A stretch of 64,000 nucleotides of DNA from Clostridium algoriphilum (GTDB taxonomy: Bacteria > Bacillota > Clostridia > Clostridiales > Clostridiaceae). Positions 1-9,028 of the stretch are shown one piece after another. Location of the stretch: positions 23,731-87,730 of the forward strand of contig NZ_JAIZZK010000019.1 of NCBI RefSeq assembly GCF_020443705.1. Direction: 5' to 3'. Position 1 is the first letter of the stretch. Each line of letters opens with the position of its first letter. The notes under the pieces were generated by a model. The model had not been told where the DNA came from. It saw only the letters and a list, made by a program, of their open reading frames with translations, and made no database searches. Both the position numbers and the translations under genes were made by a program.

Positions 1-47
1 AAATAATGCACTAAACAAAGAAAGTATACTTAAAAAAGAAGAATAAC

Positions 48-76
48 TTGATTAATGTAGAATTAAGTGATATAAT
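48..76 (+). promoter_or_regulatory. Sigma-A promoter of the rpsF operon
   Basis: A TTGATT -35 box (48-53) and a perfect TATAAT -10 box (71-76) are separated by 17 bases. Transcription would begin near base 83, just before the S6:S18 leader hairpin, so the leader lies at the very 5' end of the message. Confidence 0.75.
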
Positions 77-89
77 TTATTATTGTAAT

Positions 90-124
90 CCCTGCCGTGC
101 AATGCATGGCCGTTAGTCCGAGGG
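90..124 (+). promoter_or_regulatory. S6:S18 ribosomal protein leader RNA
   Basis: The 5' UTR of rpsF folds into an outer CCCT/AGGG stem (90-93 with 121-124) and an inner 7-bp stem (94-100 with 104-110, loop AAT). A one-sided internal loop (111-120) contains CCG. This matches the known leader that binds the S6:S18 complex and represses translation of the operon. The outer stem touches the start of the GGGGAGGAGG ribosome site, so binding should hide it. Fold and motif are seen; the regulation is known for the family and inferred here. Confidence 0.75.
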
Positions 125-139
125 GAGGAGGTGAAATTA

Positions 140-427
140 ATGAGAAAATATGAAACTATATTCGTATTACATCCTTCATTAGACGAAGAAGCTGTTAAAG
201 CTAACGTTGAAAAGTTTAAAGGTGTAATAGAAAATAATGGTGGAGAAGTTGAAAATGTTGATGCGTGGGGCAAAAGAAAATTAGCTTATGAGATACAAAA
301 AGTAAGTGAAGGTCACTATACATTGATAAATTTTAATTCAAACCCTGATTTACCGAAAGAATTAGATAGAGTATTCAGAATTACTGACAGTGTTATAAGA
401 CATATCATAATAAATCCAGAAAAATAG
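140..427 (+). CDS. rpsF: 30S ribosomal protein S6
   Basis: The 95-residue protein begins MRKYETIFVLHP and matches S6 over its whole usual length. S6 sits on the 30S platform and pairs with S18, encoded two genes downstream. An in-frame GTG lies nine bases upstream (131) but falls inside the GGAGGAGGTG ribosome site, so ATG 140 is the better start. It heads the rpsF-ssb-rpsR operon with 11 bases before ssb. Autoregulation by the S6:S18 complex through the leader hairpin at 90-124 is likely. Confidence 0.97.
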   Translation: MRKYETIFVLHPSLDEEAVKANVEKFKGVIENNGGEVENVDAWGKRKLAYEIQKVSEGHYTLINFNSNPDLPKELDRVFRITDSVIRHIIINPEK

Positions 428-438
428 GTGGTGTTTTT

Positions 439-879
439 ATGAATAAAGTTGTTTTAGTTGGTAGATTGACAAAAGATCCTGAGCTAAAGTTTGCTCAAGG
501 AACAGGAACAGCTGTAGCCACTTTCACTGTAGCCGTTAATAGAAGATTTAAAAGAGAAGGTCAACCAGATGCAGACTTTATACCAATAGTGGTATTTGGA
601 AAGCAAGCGGAAGCCACTGCCAATTACATGAGTAAGGGCAAACTTTTAAGCGTTTCTGGGAACATTCAAACTAGAAATTATGAGGCTAAAGATGGAAATA
701 GGAGATATGTTACTGAAGTGATTGCTGATGAAGTTGACTTCCTTGAATGGGGAGGAAATAAATCATCAGATACGAATACTAATCAAGGTGGAAATAGAAG
801 CGAATCAAATGCTAAATCTCAAGATTTTGGCAGTGATAGCGATATAACACCAATTGATGATGGAGATATACCATTCTAA
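439..879 (+). CDS. ssb: Single-stranded DNA-binding protein
   Basis: The 146-residue protein has an N-terminal OB fold (about residues 1-105, beginning MNKVVLVGRLTKDPE), a Gly/Asn/Ser-rich linker and the acidic tail ending DDGDIPF. That tail is the docking site for replication and repair partners in the SSB family. It coats single-stranded DNA during replication, recombination and repair. Its place between rpsF and rpsR is the standard Firmicute arrangement. The tail is complete, so this is a functional essential-type SSB rather than a truncated paralogue. Confidence 0.97.
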   Translation: MNKVVLVGRLTKDPELKFAQGTGTAVATFTVAVNRRFKREGQPDADFIPIVVFGKQAEATANYMSKGKLLSVSGNIQTRNYEAKDGNRRYVTEVIADEVDFLEWGGNKSSDTNTNQGGNRSESNAKSQDFGSDSDITPIDDGDIPF

Positions 880-904
880 TATTAGGTAAGGAGGGAAAAA
901 ATCA

Positions 905-1168
905 ATGGCTATGAATGAACATAAAAGAAGCGGCGGCGGTGCTGGTGGAAACAGAAAGAGAATGAAAAGAAAAGTTTGTGCTTTCTGTATGGATAAAGCA
1001 ACTGCAATCGACTATAAAGATATAAATAAATTGAGAAAATATGTTACAGAAAGAGGAAAGATTCTTCCAAGAAGAATTTCTGGAAACTGTGCAAAACACC
1101 AAAGAATGCTCACTGTATCTATTAAAAGAGCAAGAAACATAGCATTATTACCATTTACTACTGAATAG
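905..1168 (+). CDS. rpsR: 30S ribosomal protein S18
   Basis: The 87-residue protein has a basic Gly-rich N-terminus followed by the S18 core, including KVCAFC, the IDYKD segment, [13 protein letters not shown] and a C-terminal [10 protein letters not shown]. The two Cys pairs are those of zinc-binding S18 forms. GGAGGG lies 8 bases before ATG 905; a second in-frame ATG two codons on is less well placed. It is the last gene of the S6/SSB/S18 operon, followed by an intrinsic terminator at 1179. S18 binds S6 in the 30S platform and in the leader-RNA repressor complex. Confidence 0.97.
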   Translation: MAMNEHKRSGGGAGGNRKRMKRKVCAFCMDKATAIDYKDINKLRKYVTERGKILPRRISGNCAKHQRMLTVSIKRARNIALLPFTTE

Positions 1169-1178
1169 TAAATGATTG

Positions 1179-1215
1179 AAAGCAGCGCCTTAAGGTAGCT
1201 GCTTTTATTTTTTTA
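1179..1215 (+). terminator. Intrinsic terminator after rpsR
   Basis: A GC-containing stem, AAAGCAGC (1179-1186) with GCTGCTTT (1198-1205), is followed by a T-rich run. It closes the rpsF-ssb-rpsR operon. Confidence 0.8.
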
Positions 1216-1260
1216 ATATAAAATGAAAGTTTTTAGAAAATAATTAATATATAATAAAAA

Positions 1261-1314
1261 TATAAATATAAATATAAATATAAATATAAATATAAATATA
1301 AATATAAATATAAA
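1261..1314. repeat. Hexanucleotide tandem repeat (TATAAA)x9
   Basis: Nine uninterrupted copies of TATAAA lie in the 330-base gap between rpsR and the MazG-like gene. It is a simple-sequence tract prone to slippage. The gap otherwise holds the rpsR terminator and an AT-rich stretch in which no clear promoter was identified. Confidence 0.95.
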
Positions 1315-1498
1315 ATTGTATATTCTGTAGTGTGATTTGTAGTATACTTATAATTGTAACCCATATAATGTAAACATAAAGAGTAAGATATGTTAGATTA
1401 TGAATTGTTTATATAAAAACAAACTTTAGTTGCATAAATTTAGAAAACTAACTAAAATAGAGTTATAAGCATAAGCCTACAAGGGGAGATGATATACT

Positions 1499-1813
1499 AT
1501 GAAAAAGGATGATTTTAATATTATGTCTAATGTTAAGTTAATTGAAAATTTGAAGGCTGAGCTACTATGTATAATAGGAGATTTCTTCAAGTTGCTAAGT
1601 AAAGGGAGCAATGTTGCTCAAGATGCCATACTCGATTGCATTTCAGGGGCAATAATACTTTTATATATATTAGGTGAAAGGTTAGGCTATTCAAGTGTGG
1701 CTGTGGATGAGAGTATGAAAAAGAAACTCAAGATAGGAATAGTTGAAGGAGATAATATAGAAAAGGATGGAAAGGATTTAAGCAAGTTATATACGCATAT
1801 AAAGGGAAGATAA
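1499..1813 (+). CDS. MazG-like family protein
   Basis: This 104-residue, mostly helical protein resembles the small MazG-like family found at this place in Clostridium, downstream of rpsR. MazG-type folds hydrolyse nucleoside triphosphates, but no complete EExxE plus ExxD metal set can be read here, so catalysis is uncertain. AAGGGGAGATG precedes the ATG at a normal distance. It is followed after 15 bases by the yybS-like gene and probably starts that operon. Family assignment rests on general similarity and position. Confidence 0.6.
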   Translation: MKKDDFNIMSNVKLIENLKAELLCIIGDFFKLLSKGSNVAQDAILDCISGAIILLYILGERLGYSSVAVDESMKKKLKIGIVEGDNIEKDGKDLSKLYTHIKGR

Positions 1814-1828
1814 ATACTGGAGGAAAAA

Positions 1829-2836
1829 ATGGAGAATAATAATTATAGTACAAAGGCAATTGTAGAGGCTTCACTTATATCTGTTATAATATCAGTGATA
1901 ATGATTATAACAGGATACTTGCCAATTGTATCATTTATAGGATCATTAATATTACCAATTCCTGTAGCGGTGCTTTACATAAGGCATAATAAAAAAATAA
2001 CAATCACTGCTACATTTGTAAGTATAATATTAGTATCTTTAGTCTATAATCCAATAATGGCAATATATTCTGCTATAACTTATAGTATTATTGGTATTGT
2101 ACTTGGGTACTGTGTTAAGAAAAATAAGGAATCATCTATAACTTTAATATTTTTAGCTATCGGTTCTGGAATATCGAATATATTAACCGTAGCTTTTTCT
2201 ATGTTATTTATAGAAAAAGTAGGTTTTGTAGATTTTCTTTCTAAAAATTTGGAATTTATGAAAAGGGCAATGAAAGTATCCTTTGATAGCACAAAGAGCC
2301 TTTATTTACAATCCGGAATAACGCCAGAGCAATTAAAGCTTTTAGATAAAAATTTAGAAATGATGAACAAAATAGATGTTGCTTTAATTTTGGCATTTAT
2401 ACCTGCAGGTCTTTTAATTTTTTCCTTTATATCAGCCTACTTAAATTATATAGTGGCTAGAGCAATATTAAAAAAGTTAAATTATAAAATGGATGCAGTA
2501 TTACCTTTAAGCAGAGTTTACGTTTCGAACATTGTGGGGGCTGTATTAATAGGTATAGTTTGCATAGGAATAATACTCGCATCAAGGAATATTCCTGGTG
2601 GGGAGTATATACAAAAGTCCTCTGAATTCCTAATACTCTTTGTATTCATTATAAATGGAATTGCGGCAAGTACATATTTTTTAAGGGTTAAAAGAAACAT
2701 ATCGAAGCCTTTAGTAATATTAATTCTGGTTTTAACAATACTTTCGCCTCTTTGTAATATTTACTTTTCAATAGGACTCATGGAAATGGCATTTGATTTT
2801 AGAAGGCTAGATCCATATAGAATTAAAAGAAAATAA
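1829..2836 (+). CDS. YybS-like DUF2232 membrane protein
   Basis: This 335-residue polytopic membrane protein has about eight hydrophobic segments, the first at residues 12-60 and the last near 285-315, and a basic C-terminus ending RIKRK. It matches the DUF2232/YybS family, whose gene lies directly upstream of gdpP and rplI in Bacillus and Clostridium. A transport or energy-coupling S-subunit-like role has been suggested from the fold, but no substrate is established. GGAGG precedes the ATG, and gdpP follows after 13 bases, so the two are probably co-transcribed. Confidence 0.8.
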   Translation: MENNNYSTKAIVEASLISVIISVIMIITGYLPIVSFIGSLILPIPVAVLYIRHNKKITITATFVSIILVSLVYNPIMAIYSAITYSIIGIVLGYCVKKNKESSITLIFLAIGSGISNILTVAFSMLFIEKVGFVDFLSKNLEFMKRAMKVSFDSTKSLYLQSGITPEQLKLLDKNLEMMNKIDVALILAFIPAGLLIFSFISAYLNYIVARAILKKLNYKMDAVLPLSRVYVSNIVGAVLIGIVCIGIILASRNIPGGEYIQKSSEFLILFVFIINGIAASTYFLRVKRNISKPLVILILVLTILSPLCNIYFSIGLMEMAFDFRRLDPYRIKRK

Positions 2837-2849
2837 TTGGGGGCTAATT

Positions 2850-4841
2850 ATGGACAATAAATATAATTACTTTAATGTAAATAATAAAATATATATGGTG
2901 ACAATGGCCCTACTCATATATATAATATTTTATTATGGACATTTTCAAGTAGGATTAGTAACACTCGGACTATACGCAATACTTGTAGTGTATAATATAT
3001 ATAACTCGAAAATAAAAAAAGGCGAATGGAAAAAGTTTATAGAAAATTTTTCTTCTAAACTTGATATAGCAACTACAAGTACTTTAGTTAAACTTCCATT
3101 TCCTTTAATAATAATAGGATATATGGGAAACATTTTATGGTACAATCAAAGTGTAACAACAATGCTTGAGGGAGAAGACCTTTTAAACAAAAATATTAGA
3201 GACATAATTAAGGAACTAAATTTGAAACAAGTTTTAGAAGGAAAAAAGAATTTGTTTCCAAATATTAAAATAAAAGATAATTGTTATGAGATTTACACAA
3301 ATATTGTGGATACAAATGAGAATAAAAATATTAAAGACAAGATTATGCTCTTATATTTTTATGATACAACTGAAAAAACCAATTTAATAAAAGGCATCAA
3401 CGGTAATCGTGAAAGTGTTATGTTAGTAGAAGTTGATAACCTTGATGATGTTGTTAAAACTACAGAAGAAGATAAGGCACCGCTACTCGTAGCAGATATT
3501 GAGAGAACAATAAATAGCTATAGTCAGAGTGTAAATGCTGTAGTAAAGAAGTATACATCAAGTAAATATGTTATTATAGTTCAAGACAAGTATATTGAAA
3601 AAGAAATAGAAAAGAAATTTGATATACTAGATAGTATAAGAGAAATAAGTAATGGTAATAAGCTTGCAGTTACTTTAAGTGTGGGTGTAGGAAGGGGAGA
3701 AGATACACCTCTAAAAAACTATGAATTTGCGACATCAGCGAAAGAACTTGCTTTAGGTCGCGGTGGCGATCAAGTAGTAGTAAAAAAGGGTGATAAATTA
3801 TCTTTCTTTGGAGGGAAAACAAAAGAAGTTGAGAAAAGAACTAAAGTGCGTGCGAGAGTCATAGCACATGCACTAATGGATTTAGTAAATGAGAGTAATA
3901 CAATATTTATTATGGGGCACAAAAATGCTGATCCTGATTGTTTAGGTTCTGCGATTGGTCTATATAGTATTATAAAAAGATTAGATAAAGAATGCTATAT
4001 TATTCTTGAGGGAGTTAATAGTGGTATAAAAAGCATGATGGACATAATACTAGAAGATGAAGAATATAAGAACACTTTTATAACAACTGAAAGATTTAAA
4101 AGTGTTAAAAGCTTAAATAGCCTAATAATATTAGTGGATGTGCATAATGAAAGCCATGTGCAGAGTTTAGAAATAGTTAAAGAAGTAGAAAAAGTAGTTA
4201 TAATTGATCATCATAGAAAATCACAAGACTTTATACAAGGCGCAGTGCTCAGTTATATGGAAACTTACGCATCGTCTACTGCAGAATTAGTTACTGAAAT
4301 GATTCAATACATGGTAGATAAGCCAAAACTTAAACATATAGAAGCAGTTAGTCTTTTGGCAGGAATATGTGTGGATACAAAGAATTTCAGTTTTAAAACA
4401 GGGGTTAGAACCTTTGAAGCAGCAGCATTTTTGAGGCGTCATGGCGCAGATACTATGGATGTTAAAAAGATGTTTTCAGACGACTTGAATGTTTTCTTAA
4501 AGAAAGCTGATATTATAAGATCTGCAAAAATTAAAAATGAAATTGCCATAGCAGTTTGTCCGAAAGACATAGAAGATTCTGTAATAGCAGCTCAGGCGGC
4601 GGATGAACTTTTAAATATCACTGGTATTGAAGCATCATTTGTTATTGTTAAAATAGAAGATGAAGTATTTATAAGTGGAAGGTCTCTTGGTAAAATAAAT
4701 GTTCAGTTAATACTGGAAACATTAGGTGGAGGCGGACACATGACTATGGCGGGTACTAAATTCACTTCGATGAAACTTGAAGAAGTAGTGGATAAATTAG
4801 ATGAAGCAATTGAAGAATACATAAAGGAGGATGAAAAATAA
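2850..4841 (+). CDS. gdpP: Cyclic-di-AMP phosphodiesterase GdpP
   Basis: The 663-residue protein has the full GdpP architecture: two N-terminal membrane helices (about 14-52), a PAS-like segment (about 85-170), a degenerate GGDEF domain (about 175-305), and a DHH/DHHA1 phosphodiesterase domain (about 340-655). Readable active-site motifs are [11 protein letters not shown] near 356, IIDHH near 452 and [10 protein letters not shown] near 627. The family hydrolyses c-di-AMP to pApA at the membrane, controlling osmolyte uptake and wall homeostasis. Its stop codon overlaps the rplI start by one base (TAATG), implying translational coupling. The neighbourhood is the canonical one. Confidence 0.95.
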   Translation: MDNKYNYFNVNNKIYMVTMALLIYIIFYYGHFQVGLVTLGLYAILVVYNIYNSKIKKGEWKKFIENFSSKLDIATTSTLVKLPFPLIIIGYMGNILWYNQSVTTMLEGEDLLNKNIRDIIKELNLKQVLEGKKNLFPNIKIKDNCYEIYTNIVDTNENKNIKDKIMLLYFYDTTEKTNLIKGINGNRESVMLVEVDNLDDVVKTTEEDKAPLLVADIERTINSYSQSVNAVVKKYTSSKYVIIVQDKYIEKEIEKKFDILDSIREISNGNKLAVTLSVGVGRGEDTPLKNYEFATSAKELALGRGGDQVVVKKGDKLSFFGGKTKEVEKRTKVRARVIAHALMDLVNESNTIFIMGHKNADPDCLGSAIGLYSIIKRLDKECYIILEGVNSGIKSMMDIILEDEEYKNTFITTERFKSVKSLNSLIILVDVHNESHVQSLEIVKEVEKVVIIDHHRKSQDFIQGAVLSYMETYASSTAELVTEMIQYMVDKPKLKHIEAVSLLAGICVDTKNFSFKTGVRTFEAAAFLRRHGADTMDVKKMFSDDLNVFLKKADIIRSAKIKNEIAIAVCPKDIEDSVIAAQAADELLNITGIEASFVIVKIEDEVFISGRSLGKINVQLILETLGGGGHMTMAGTKFTSMKLEEVVDKLDEAIEEYIKEDEK

Positions 4842-5284
4842 TGAAAATTATATTATTAAAAGATATTAAAAGTATGGGTAAAAAGGGTGATGTGGTAAAT
4901 GCCGCAGATGGATATGCTAGGAATTATTTATTTCCTAGGCAATTAGCCCAAGAAGCTACAGAACCAAACATGCACATATTAACTAAGAAAAATGACATAG
5001 AAAGAAAAAAGAAAACATCTGAAATTGAAGATGCACAGAAATCAGCAAATGAACTTAAAGATAAGGTTGTAAAAATAATTGGTAAAGCCGGCGAAAATGG
5101 TAAACTTTTCGGTGCAATTACAAGCAAAGATATAGCGTTAGCGATAAGTGAACAATGCAATTTAGATATAGATAAAAAGAAAATAGTAACAGACACAATA
5201 AAATTATTAGGAACTTATGATGTAGAGATTAAAATATATCCAGAAATATCTACTAAGATAAAAGTTCTTGTTTGTGAGCAATAA
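4841..5284 (+). CDS. rplI: 50S ribosomal protein L9
   Basis: The 147-residue protein has the L9 layout: an N-terminal RNA-binding domain beginning [17 protein letters not shown] with the NYLFPR motif, a long helical connector (about 40-75), and a C-terminal domain containing [14 protein letters not shown]9 binds 23S rRNA at the base of the L1 stalk. Its ATG overlaps the gdpP stop codon, and GGAGG lies inside the end of gdpP. About 70 bases containing a hairpin separate it from lonB. Confidence 0.97.
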   Translation: MKIILLKDIKSMGKKGDVVNAADGYARNYLFPRQLAQEATEPNMHILTKKNDIERKKKTSEIEDAQKSANELKDKVVKIIGKAGENGKLFGAITSKDIALAISEQCNLDIDKKKIVTDTIKLLGTYDVEIKIYPEISTKIKVLVCEQ

Positions 5285-5308
5285 TCATATAAAACGAAGG
5301 GAGGAAAC

Positions 5309-5345
5309 GCTCTAGTAAATAAGCGATAATTTTATTTATTAAAGC
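5309..5345 (+). promoter_or_regulatory. Hairpin between a strong SD and the lonB TTG start
   Basis: Arms 5309-5322 and 5332-5345 pair over 14 positions (12 Watson-Crick, one G-U, one mismatch) around a 9-base loop. A strong GGGAGG (5300-5305) lies just upstream of the hairpin and about 50 bases before TTG 5355. Only a weak GGAT is close to that start. Folding would bring the strong site near the start codon. The fold is seen; any control of translation is inferred. Confidence 0.45.
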
Positions 5346-5354
5346 GGATCAAGT

Positions 5355-7253
5355 TTGAAGACATTAATTGAAAATCAGAGCGCAGAACAGATAGTGAAAG
5401 ATGCATTACCACTAGACACACAAATTGACGTTTTATATGAAATAATGAGGAATGTACTTGACGAGGGCAGTATAAAAGCTAAAACTATAAAATTCAAACT
5501 CCAAAAATACGTTAAAAGCGAAGATATATATAAAAGGGTATATGCACTTAACAAGATTATTAGTAACGGTAAAGGTATTGAAGCTATCCCTAATGAAAAT
5601 AATATACAAGAGGTGCTAAACAGCACCGACGAGTGGTTGACTGATGAAATAGCCAAAAGATATGTTCAAAATAAAATAGAAGCAGATGTAGAAAAAAATC
5701 TAATGGAAAAGCAAGATAAATATATTGATGAAATAAGACTCGGAATAATCAAGAAACAAAAGGGTCCTGAAAATGCTAAGACAAAAAAGAAGTATAATGA
5801 ATTAAAAGCACTTGATAGTAGAAAACTTACTAAAAATATACAAGCTATGTTAAGACCAGAGAATTTTAGTGAAATAGTTGGGCAAGAAAGAGCCATAAAA
5901 TCTCTTATATCAAAAATGGCATCACCGTATCCTCAACATATTATTCTTTATGGACCGCCAGGAGTTGGTAAGACCACTGCGGCTAGACTTGCTCTTGAGG
6001 AAGCTAAAAAGCTAAGTTACACTATTTATGATGAAGATGCTAAATTTGTAGAAGTGGATGGTACAACACTAAGATGGGACCCAAGAGAAATAACAAATCC
6101 ACTGTTAGGTTCAGTTCATGACCCAATATATCAGGGAAGTAAAAGAGACCTTGCTGAGGGTGGAATTCCTGAACCAAAACCAGGACTTGTAACAAAAGCA
6201 CATGGAGGAGTATTATTTATTGATGAAATAGCAGAACTTGATAGTATACTTCAAAATAAGTTGCTTAAAGTATTAGAAGATAAAAGAGTTGAGTTTTCAT
6301 CATCTTATTATGATCCTGAAGATGAAAACACACCTAAATATATAAAATATTTATTTGATAAAGGGGCTCCAGCAGATTTTGTTTTAATAGGGGCTACCAC
6401 TAAAGAACCATCAGAAATAAACCCAGCATTAAGATCGAGATGTACTGAAGTTTATTTTGAACCATTAACTGCAATGGACATAGAGAATATCGTAGTAAAT
6501 GCTGCTGACAAATTAAAAGTTGAAATTGGAGATGGAGTAGCACAAACTATTGGAAGATATACTATTGAAGGAAGAAAAGCTATAAATATATTAGCAGATG
6601 CTTATGGATATGTTTTGCATAATAGAAAGCAAGCAGATGACTCACACGTTAAAATTGAGATGGAGGATTTGTCAGATGTTATATCTATAAGTAGATTATC
6701 ACCTTATGAGGAATTAAGTGATGAGGTAAAATTTGAAGTTGGTCACATATATGGTCTTGGAGTATCAGGTTATATAGGATCAACTATAGAAATAGAAACA
6801 TCAGTATTTGAGGCTAAGGAAAAAGGTAAAGGTCAAGTAAGATTTAATGATACTGCTGGAAGTATGGCTAAAGATTCGGTATTTAATGCTGCATCTGTAA
6901 TAAGAAAAACAACCAATAAGGATATTAAGGATTATGACATACATGTAAATATAGTAGGCGGAGGTAAGATTGATGGACCGTCTGCGGGAGCAGCTATAAC
7001 TGTATGTATAATTAGTTCACTTATAGATAGACCTATAAGGCAGGATGTTGCAGTAACTGGGGAGATATCCCTAAGAGGAATTATAAAACCAGTAGGTGGC
7101 ATATTTGAAAAAATTTATGGCGCAAGAAGAAAAGGGATTAAGCTTGTTATCCTTCCTAAAGATAATGAAAAAGAAGTACCTACAGGTCTAAAAGATATTG
7201 AAACAAAAACTGCATCAAACATTGAAGAACTAATGAAATTAGTTTTTATGTAA
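5355..7253 (+). CDS. lonB: LonB-type ATP-dependent protease
   Basis: The 632-residue protein has a helical N-terminal region (1-155), an AAA+ domain with Walker A GPPGVGKT (about 199-206) and Walker B LFIDEIAEL (near 288), and a C-terminal Lon protease domain. That domain has the Ser of DGPSAGAA (near 542) and a Lys in GGIFEKI (near 585), which make the Ser-Lys dyad. LonB proteases degrade regulatory or damaged proteins and in Bacillus act during sporulation. It lacks the large Lon substrate-binding domain, as expected for LonB. TTG 5355 is the only good start, with no close strong ribosome site; see the hairpin at 5309. Confidence 0.93.
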   Translation: MKTLIENQSAEQIVKDALPLDTQIDVLYEIMRNVLDEGSIKAKTIKFKLQKYVKSEDIYKRVYALNKIISNGKGIEAIPNENNIQEVLNSTDEWLTDEIAKRYVQNKIEADVEKNLMEKQDKYIDEIRLGIIKKQKGPENAKTKKKYNELKALDSRKLTKNIQAMLRPENFSEIVGQERAIKSLISKMASPYPQHIILYGPPGVGKTTAARLALEEAKKLSYTIYDEDAKFVEVDGTTLRWDPREITNPLLGSVHDPIYQGSKRDLAEGGIPEPKPGLVTKAHGGVLFIDEIAELDSILQNKLLKVLEDKRVEFSSSYYDPEDENTPKYIKYLFDKGAPADFVLIGATTKEPSEINPALRSRCTEVYFEPLTAMDIENIVVNAADKLKVEIGDGVAQTIGRYTIEGRKAINILADAYGYVLHNRKQADDSHVKIEMEDLSDVISISRLSPYEELSDEVKFEVGHIYGLGVSGYIGSTIEIETSVFEAKEKGKGQVRFNDTAGSMAKDSVFNAASVIRKTTNKDIKDYDIHVNIVGGGKIDGPSAGAAITVCIISSLIDRPIRQDVAVTGEISLRGIIKPVGGIFEKIYGARRKGIKLVILPKDNEKEVPTGLKDIETKTASNIEELMKLVFM

Positions 7254-7276
7254 AGTACAATTAATTATAATTAATG

Positions 7277-7320
7277 GCCCTGTTAAATCATCACCTTAGG
7301 TGCTGCATTTTTAGCAGGGC
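7277..7320 (+). promoter_or_regulatory. Structured hairpin upstream of dnaB
   Basis: GCCCTG (7277-7282) pairs with CAGGGC (7315-7320), and an inner CACCT/AGGTG hairpin sits at 7292-7302. No U-tract follows, so this is probably a leader or processing structure rather than a terminator. No known RNA family was recognised. Confidence 0.4.
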
Positions 7321-7350
7321 ATAAAACATTAGTTTAGGAGAGATAAAAAA

Positions 7351-8682
7351 ATGGATACACAGCTTAGAAGTCTGCCTTATAACTTAGAAGCAGAACAATC
7401 TGTAATTGGATCAATGCTTATAGATAAAACAGCTATATCAAGCGTCGTTGAGGTTTTGAAAGCTGATGATTTTTACAGAGATTCACATAAAGTTATATTT
7501 AGTGCCATATTTGATTTATATCAAAAGGACACACCTATTGACATGATTACTTTACTTGAGCATTTACGTTCTGCTGAAAAGTTAGAAGCTTCAGGAGGAA
7601 TTACTTATATATCAGAGATAAGTAACTCAGTACCATCCACTGCTAATTTAAGCTCGTATATAAAGATTGTAGATGACAAATCTATTTTAAGAAGACTTAT
7701 TAGAGCATCTACTGAAATCATGGAAAATTGTTATAATAAGCAGGATGATGTAGATGCAGTAATGGATCTTGCAGAGCAAAAGGTCTTTAATATATCAGAG
7801 AAAAAAAATACTGGTGATTTTGAACCAATGAATACGGTGCTAGAGAGAGGTTTCTTAGAAATAGAAAGAATTTTTAATAATAAAGGGGAAACAACTGGAA
7901 TATCTAGTGGGTTTCCAGAACTCGATGATAAAACAGCTGGATTTCAAAAGGGAGATATGATTCTTATTGCAGCAAGGCCATCCATGGGTAAAACTACATT
8001 TGCACTTAATCTTGCTGAGTATGCGGCTCTTAGGCAAGGAAAAAGTGTAGCTGTATTTTCCCTTGAAATGTCTAAGGAACAACTTGCCTATAAATTGCTT
8101 TGTTCAGAAGCAAATGTTGATATGTCAAAGCTTAGACATGGTGATTTAGAAGATAGGGATTGGGAAAACATAGCAAAAGCATCAGGACCGCTAGCTGCTG
8201 CTAAAATATTTATTGATGATACAGCAGGAACTTCTGTTATGGATATGCGTTCAAAATGTAGAAAATTAAAAATGGAACATGGTATAGATATGATAGTTAT
8301 AGATTATCTTCAACTTATGACTGGTAGCAATTCAGAAAGTAGACAACAAGAAGTCTCAGAAATATCAAGATCTATTAAGGCCCTTGCAAAGGAGATGCAA
8401 TGCCCGGTTATAGCATTATCACAGCTATCACGTGCGCCAGAGCAGAGAACTGACCATAGGCCAATGCTATCTGACCTTAGAGAATCGGGATCTATAGAGC
8501 AGGATGCTGACCTTGTTATGTTCTTATATAGAGATGAGTATTATAACGAGGAAACAGAAGATAAAAACGTAGCAGAACTTATAATAGCAAAGCAGAGGAA
8601 TGGTCCTGTAGGGACAGTAAAACTTGCATGGATAGGTCAATTCAGTAAGTTTGCAAGACTTGATGTAATTCATAGAGATTAA
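7351..8682 (+). CDS. dnaB: Replicative DNA helicase DnaB (DnaC of Bacillus nomenclature)
   Basis: The 443-residue protein has the DnaB N-terminal domain (about 5-105, beginning with LRSLPYNLEAEQSVIGSML), a linker helix, and a RecA-type ATPase domain with Walker A ARPSMGKTT (about 208-216), Walker B IVIDYLQLM and the RxxR segment SDLRESGSIEQDAD. It is the hexameric fork helicase. It follows lonB at about 100 bases with its own AGGAGA ribosome site, and ends in a long palindrome at 8717-8760. The DnaD and DnaC loader genes that serve it lie at 23.8-25.8 kb. Confidence 0.97.
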   Translation: MDTQLRSLPYNLEAEQSVIGSMLIDKTAISSVVEVLKADDFYRDSHKVIFSAIFDLYQKDTPIDMITLLEHLRSAEKLEASGGITYISEISNSVPSTANLSSYIKIVDDKSILRRLIRASTEIMENCYNKQDDVDAVMDLAEQKVFNISEKKNTGDFEPMNTVLERGFLEIERIFNNKGETTGISSGFPELDDKTAGFQKGDMILIAARPSMGKTTFALNLAEYAALRQGKSVAVFSLEMSKEQLAYKLLCSEANVDMSKLRHGDLEDRDWENIAKASGPLAAAKIFIDDTAGTSVMDMRSKCRKLKMEHGIDMIVIDYLQLMTGSNSESRQQEVSEISRSIKALAKEMQCPVIALSQLSRAPEQRTDHRPMLSDLRESGSIEQDADLVMFLYRDEYYNEETEDKNVAELIIAKQRNGPVGTVKLAWIGQFSKFARLDVIHRD

Positions 8683-8716
8683 ATGTAATTCATAAAGATT
8701 TTATAAGAGTAAAATT

Positions 8717-8760
8717 TAAAATAGGATAACAAAACTTATAAGTTTTGTTATCCTATTTTA
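8717..8760. terminator. Perfect 21-bp palindrome after dnaB
   Basis: Arms 8717-8737 and 8740-8760 are exactly complementary with a 2-base centre. The A-rich and T-rich ends give a U-rich 3' side in either direction, so it can act as a bidirectional terminator closing the dnaB operon. Confidence 0.7.
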
Positions 8761-8826
8761 TTCGTGCATAGATATGTGGAAGAGGTTGCTATAACAGAAA
8801 TGCTATTAAGGCAGCTTTATTCGAAT

Positions 8827-8895
8827 TATATATATATATCTACATTTGTATATATATATATCTACATTTGTAGAGAGATATATATACATTTACAA
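8827..8895. repeat. 22-bp iterons upstream of the parM-like gene (candidate centromere)
   Basis: The heptamer TACATTT recurs at 8841, 8863 and 8885, exactly 22 bp apart. The first two copies sit in a near-identical block of alternating TA followed by CTACATTTGTA. The third is TACATTTACA, and a related inverted TAGATGTA follows at 8905. They lie 130-190 bp before the parM-like gene, where plasmid ParMRC systems place the ParR-binding parC site. The rest of the 345-base gap is AT-rich with no gene seen. Repeat spacing is seen; the centromere role is inferred. Confidence 0.6.
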
Positions 8896-9028
8896 GTAAT
8901 CAGATAGATGTATACAAATAAATTTATAAATATAAATAAATATTTCATTACAAAAGAAGGATTTTCATACAAAATATAGAATATATAATAATATAGTATA
9001 ATATGAAATATTTAGGAGGAAAAAAATA

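Noticed and set aside
1261..1314. Possible CRISPR or origin iterons at the TATAAA tract
   Set aside because: It is a pure hexamer microsatellite with no spacers and no DnaA-box cluster.
7351..8682. Replication origin near dnaB
   Set aside because: No dnaA, no cluster of DnaA boxes and no dnaN neighbour were seen; the origin is probably elsewhere.
8827..8895. CRISPR-like repeat array before the parM-like gene
   Set aside because: The repeats are only 10-22 bases with no unique spacers of constant size; iterons explain them better.
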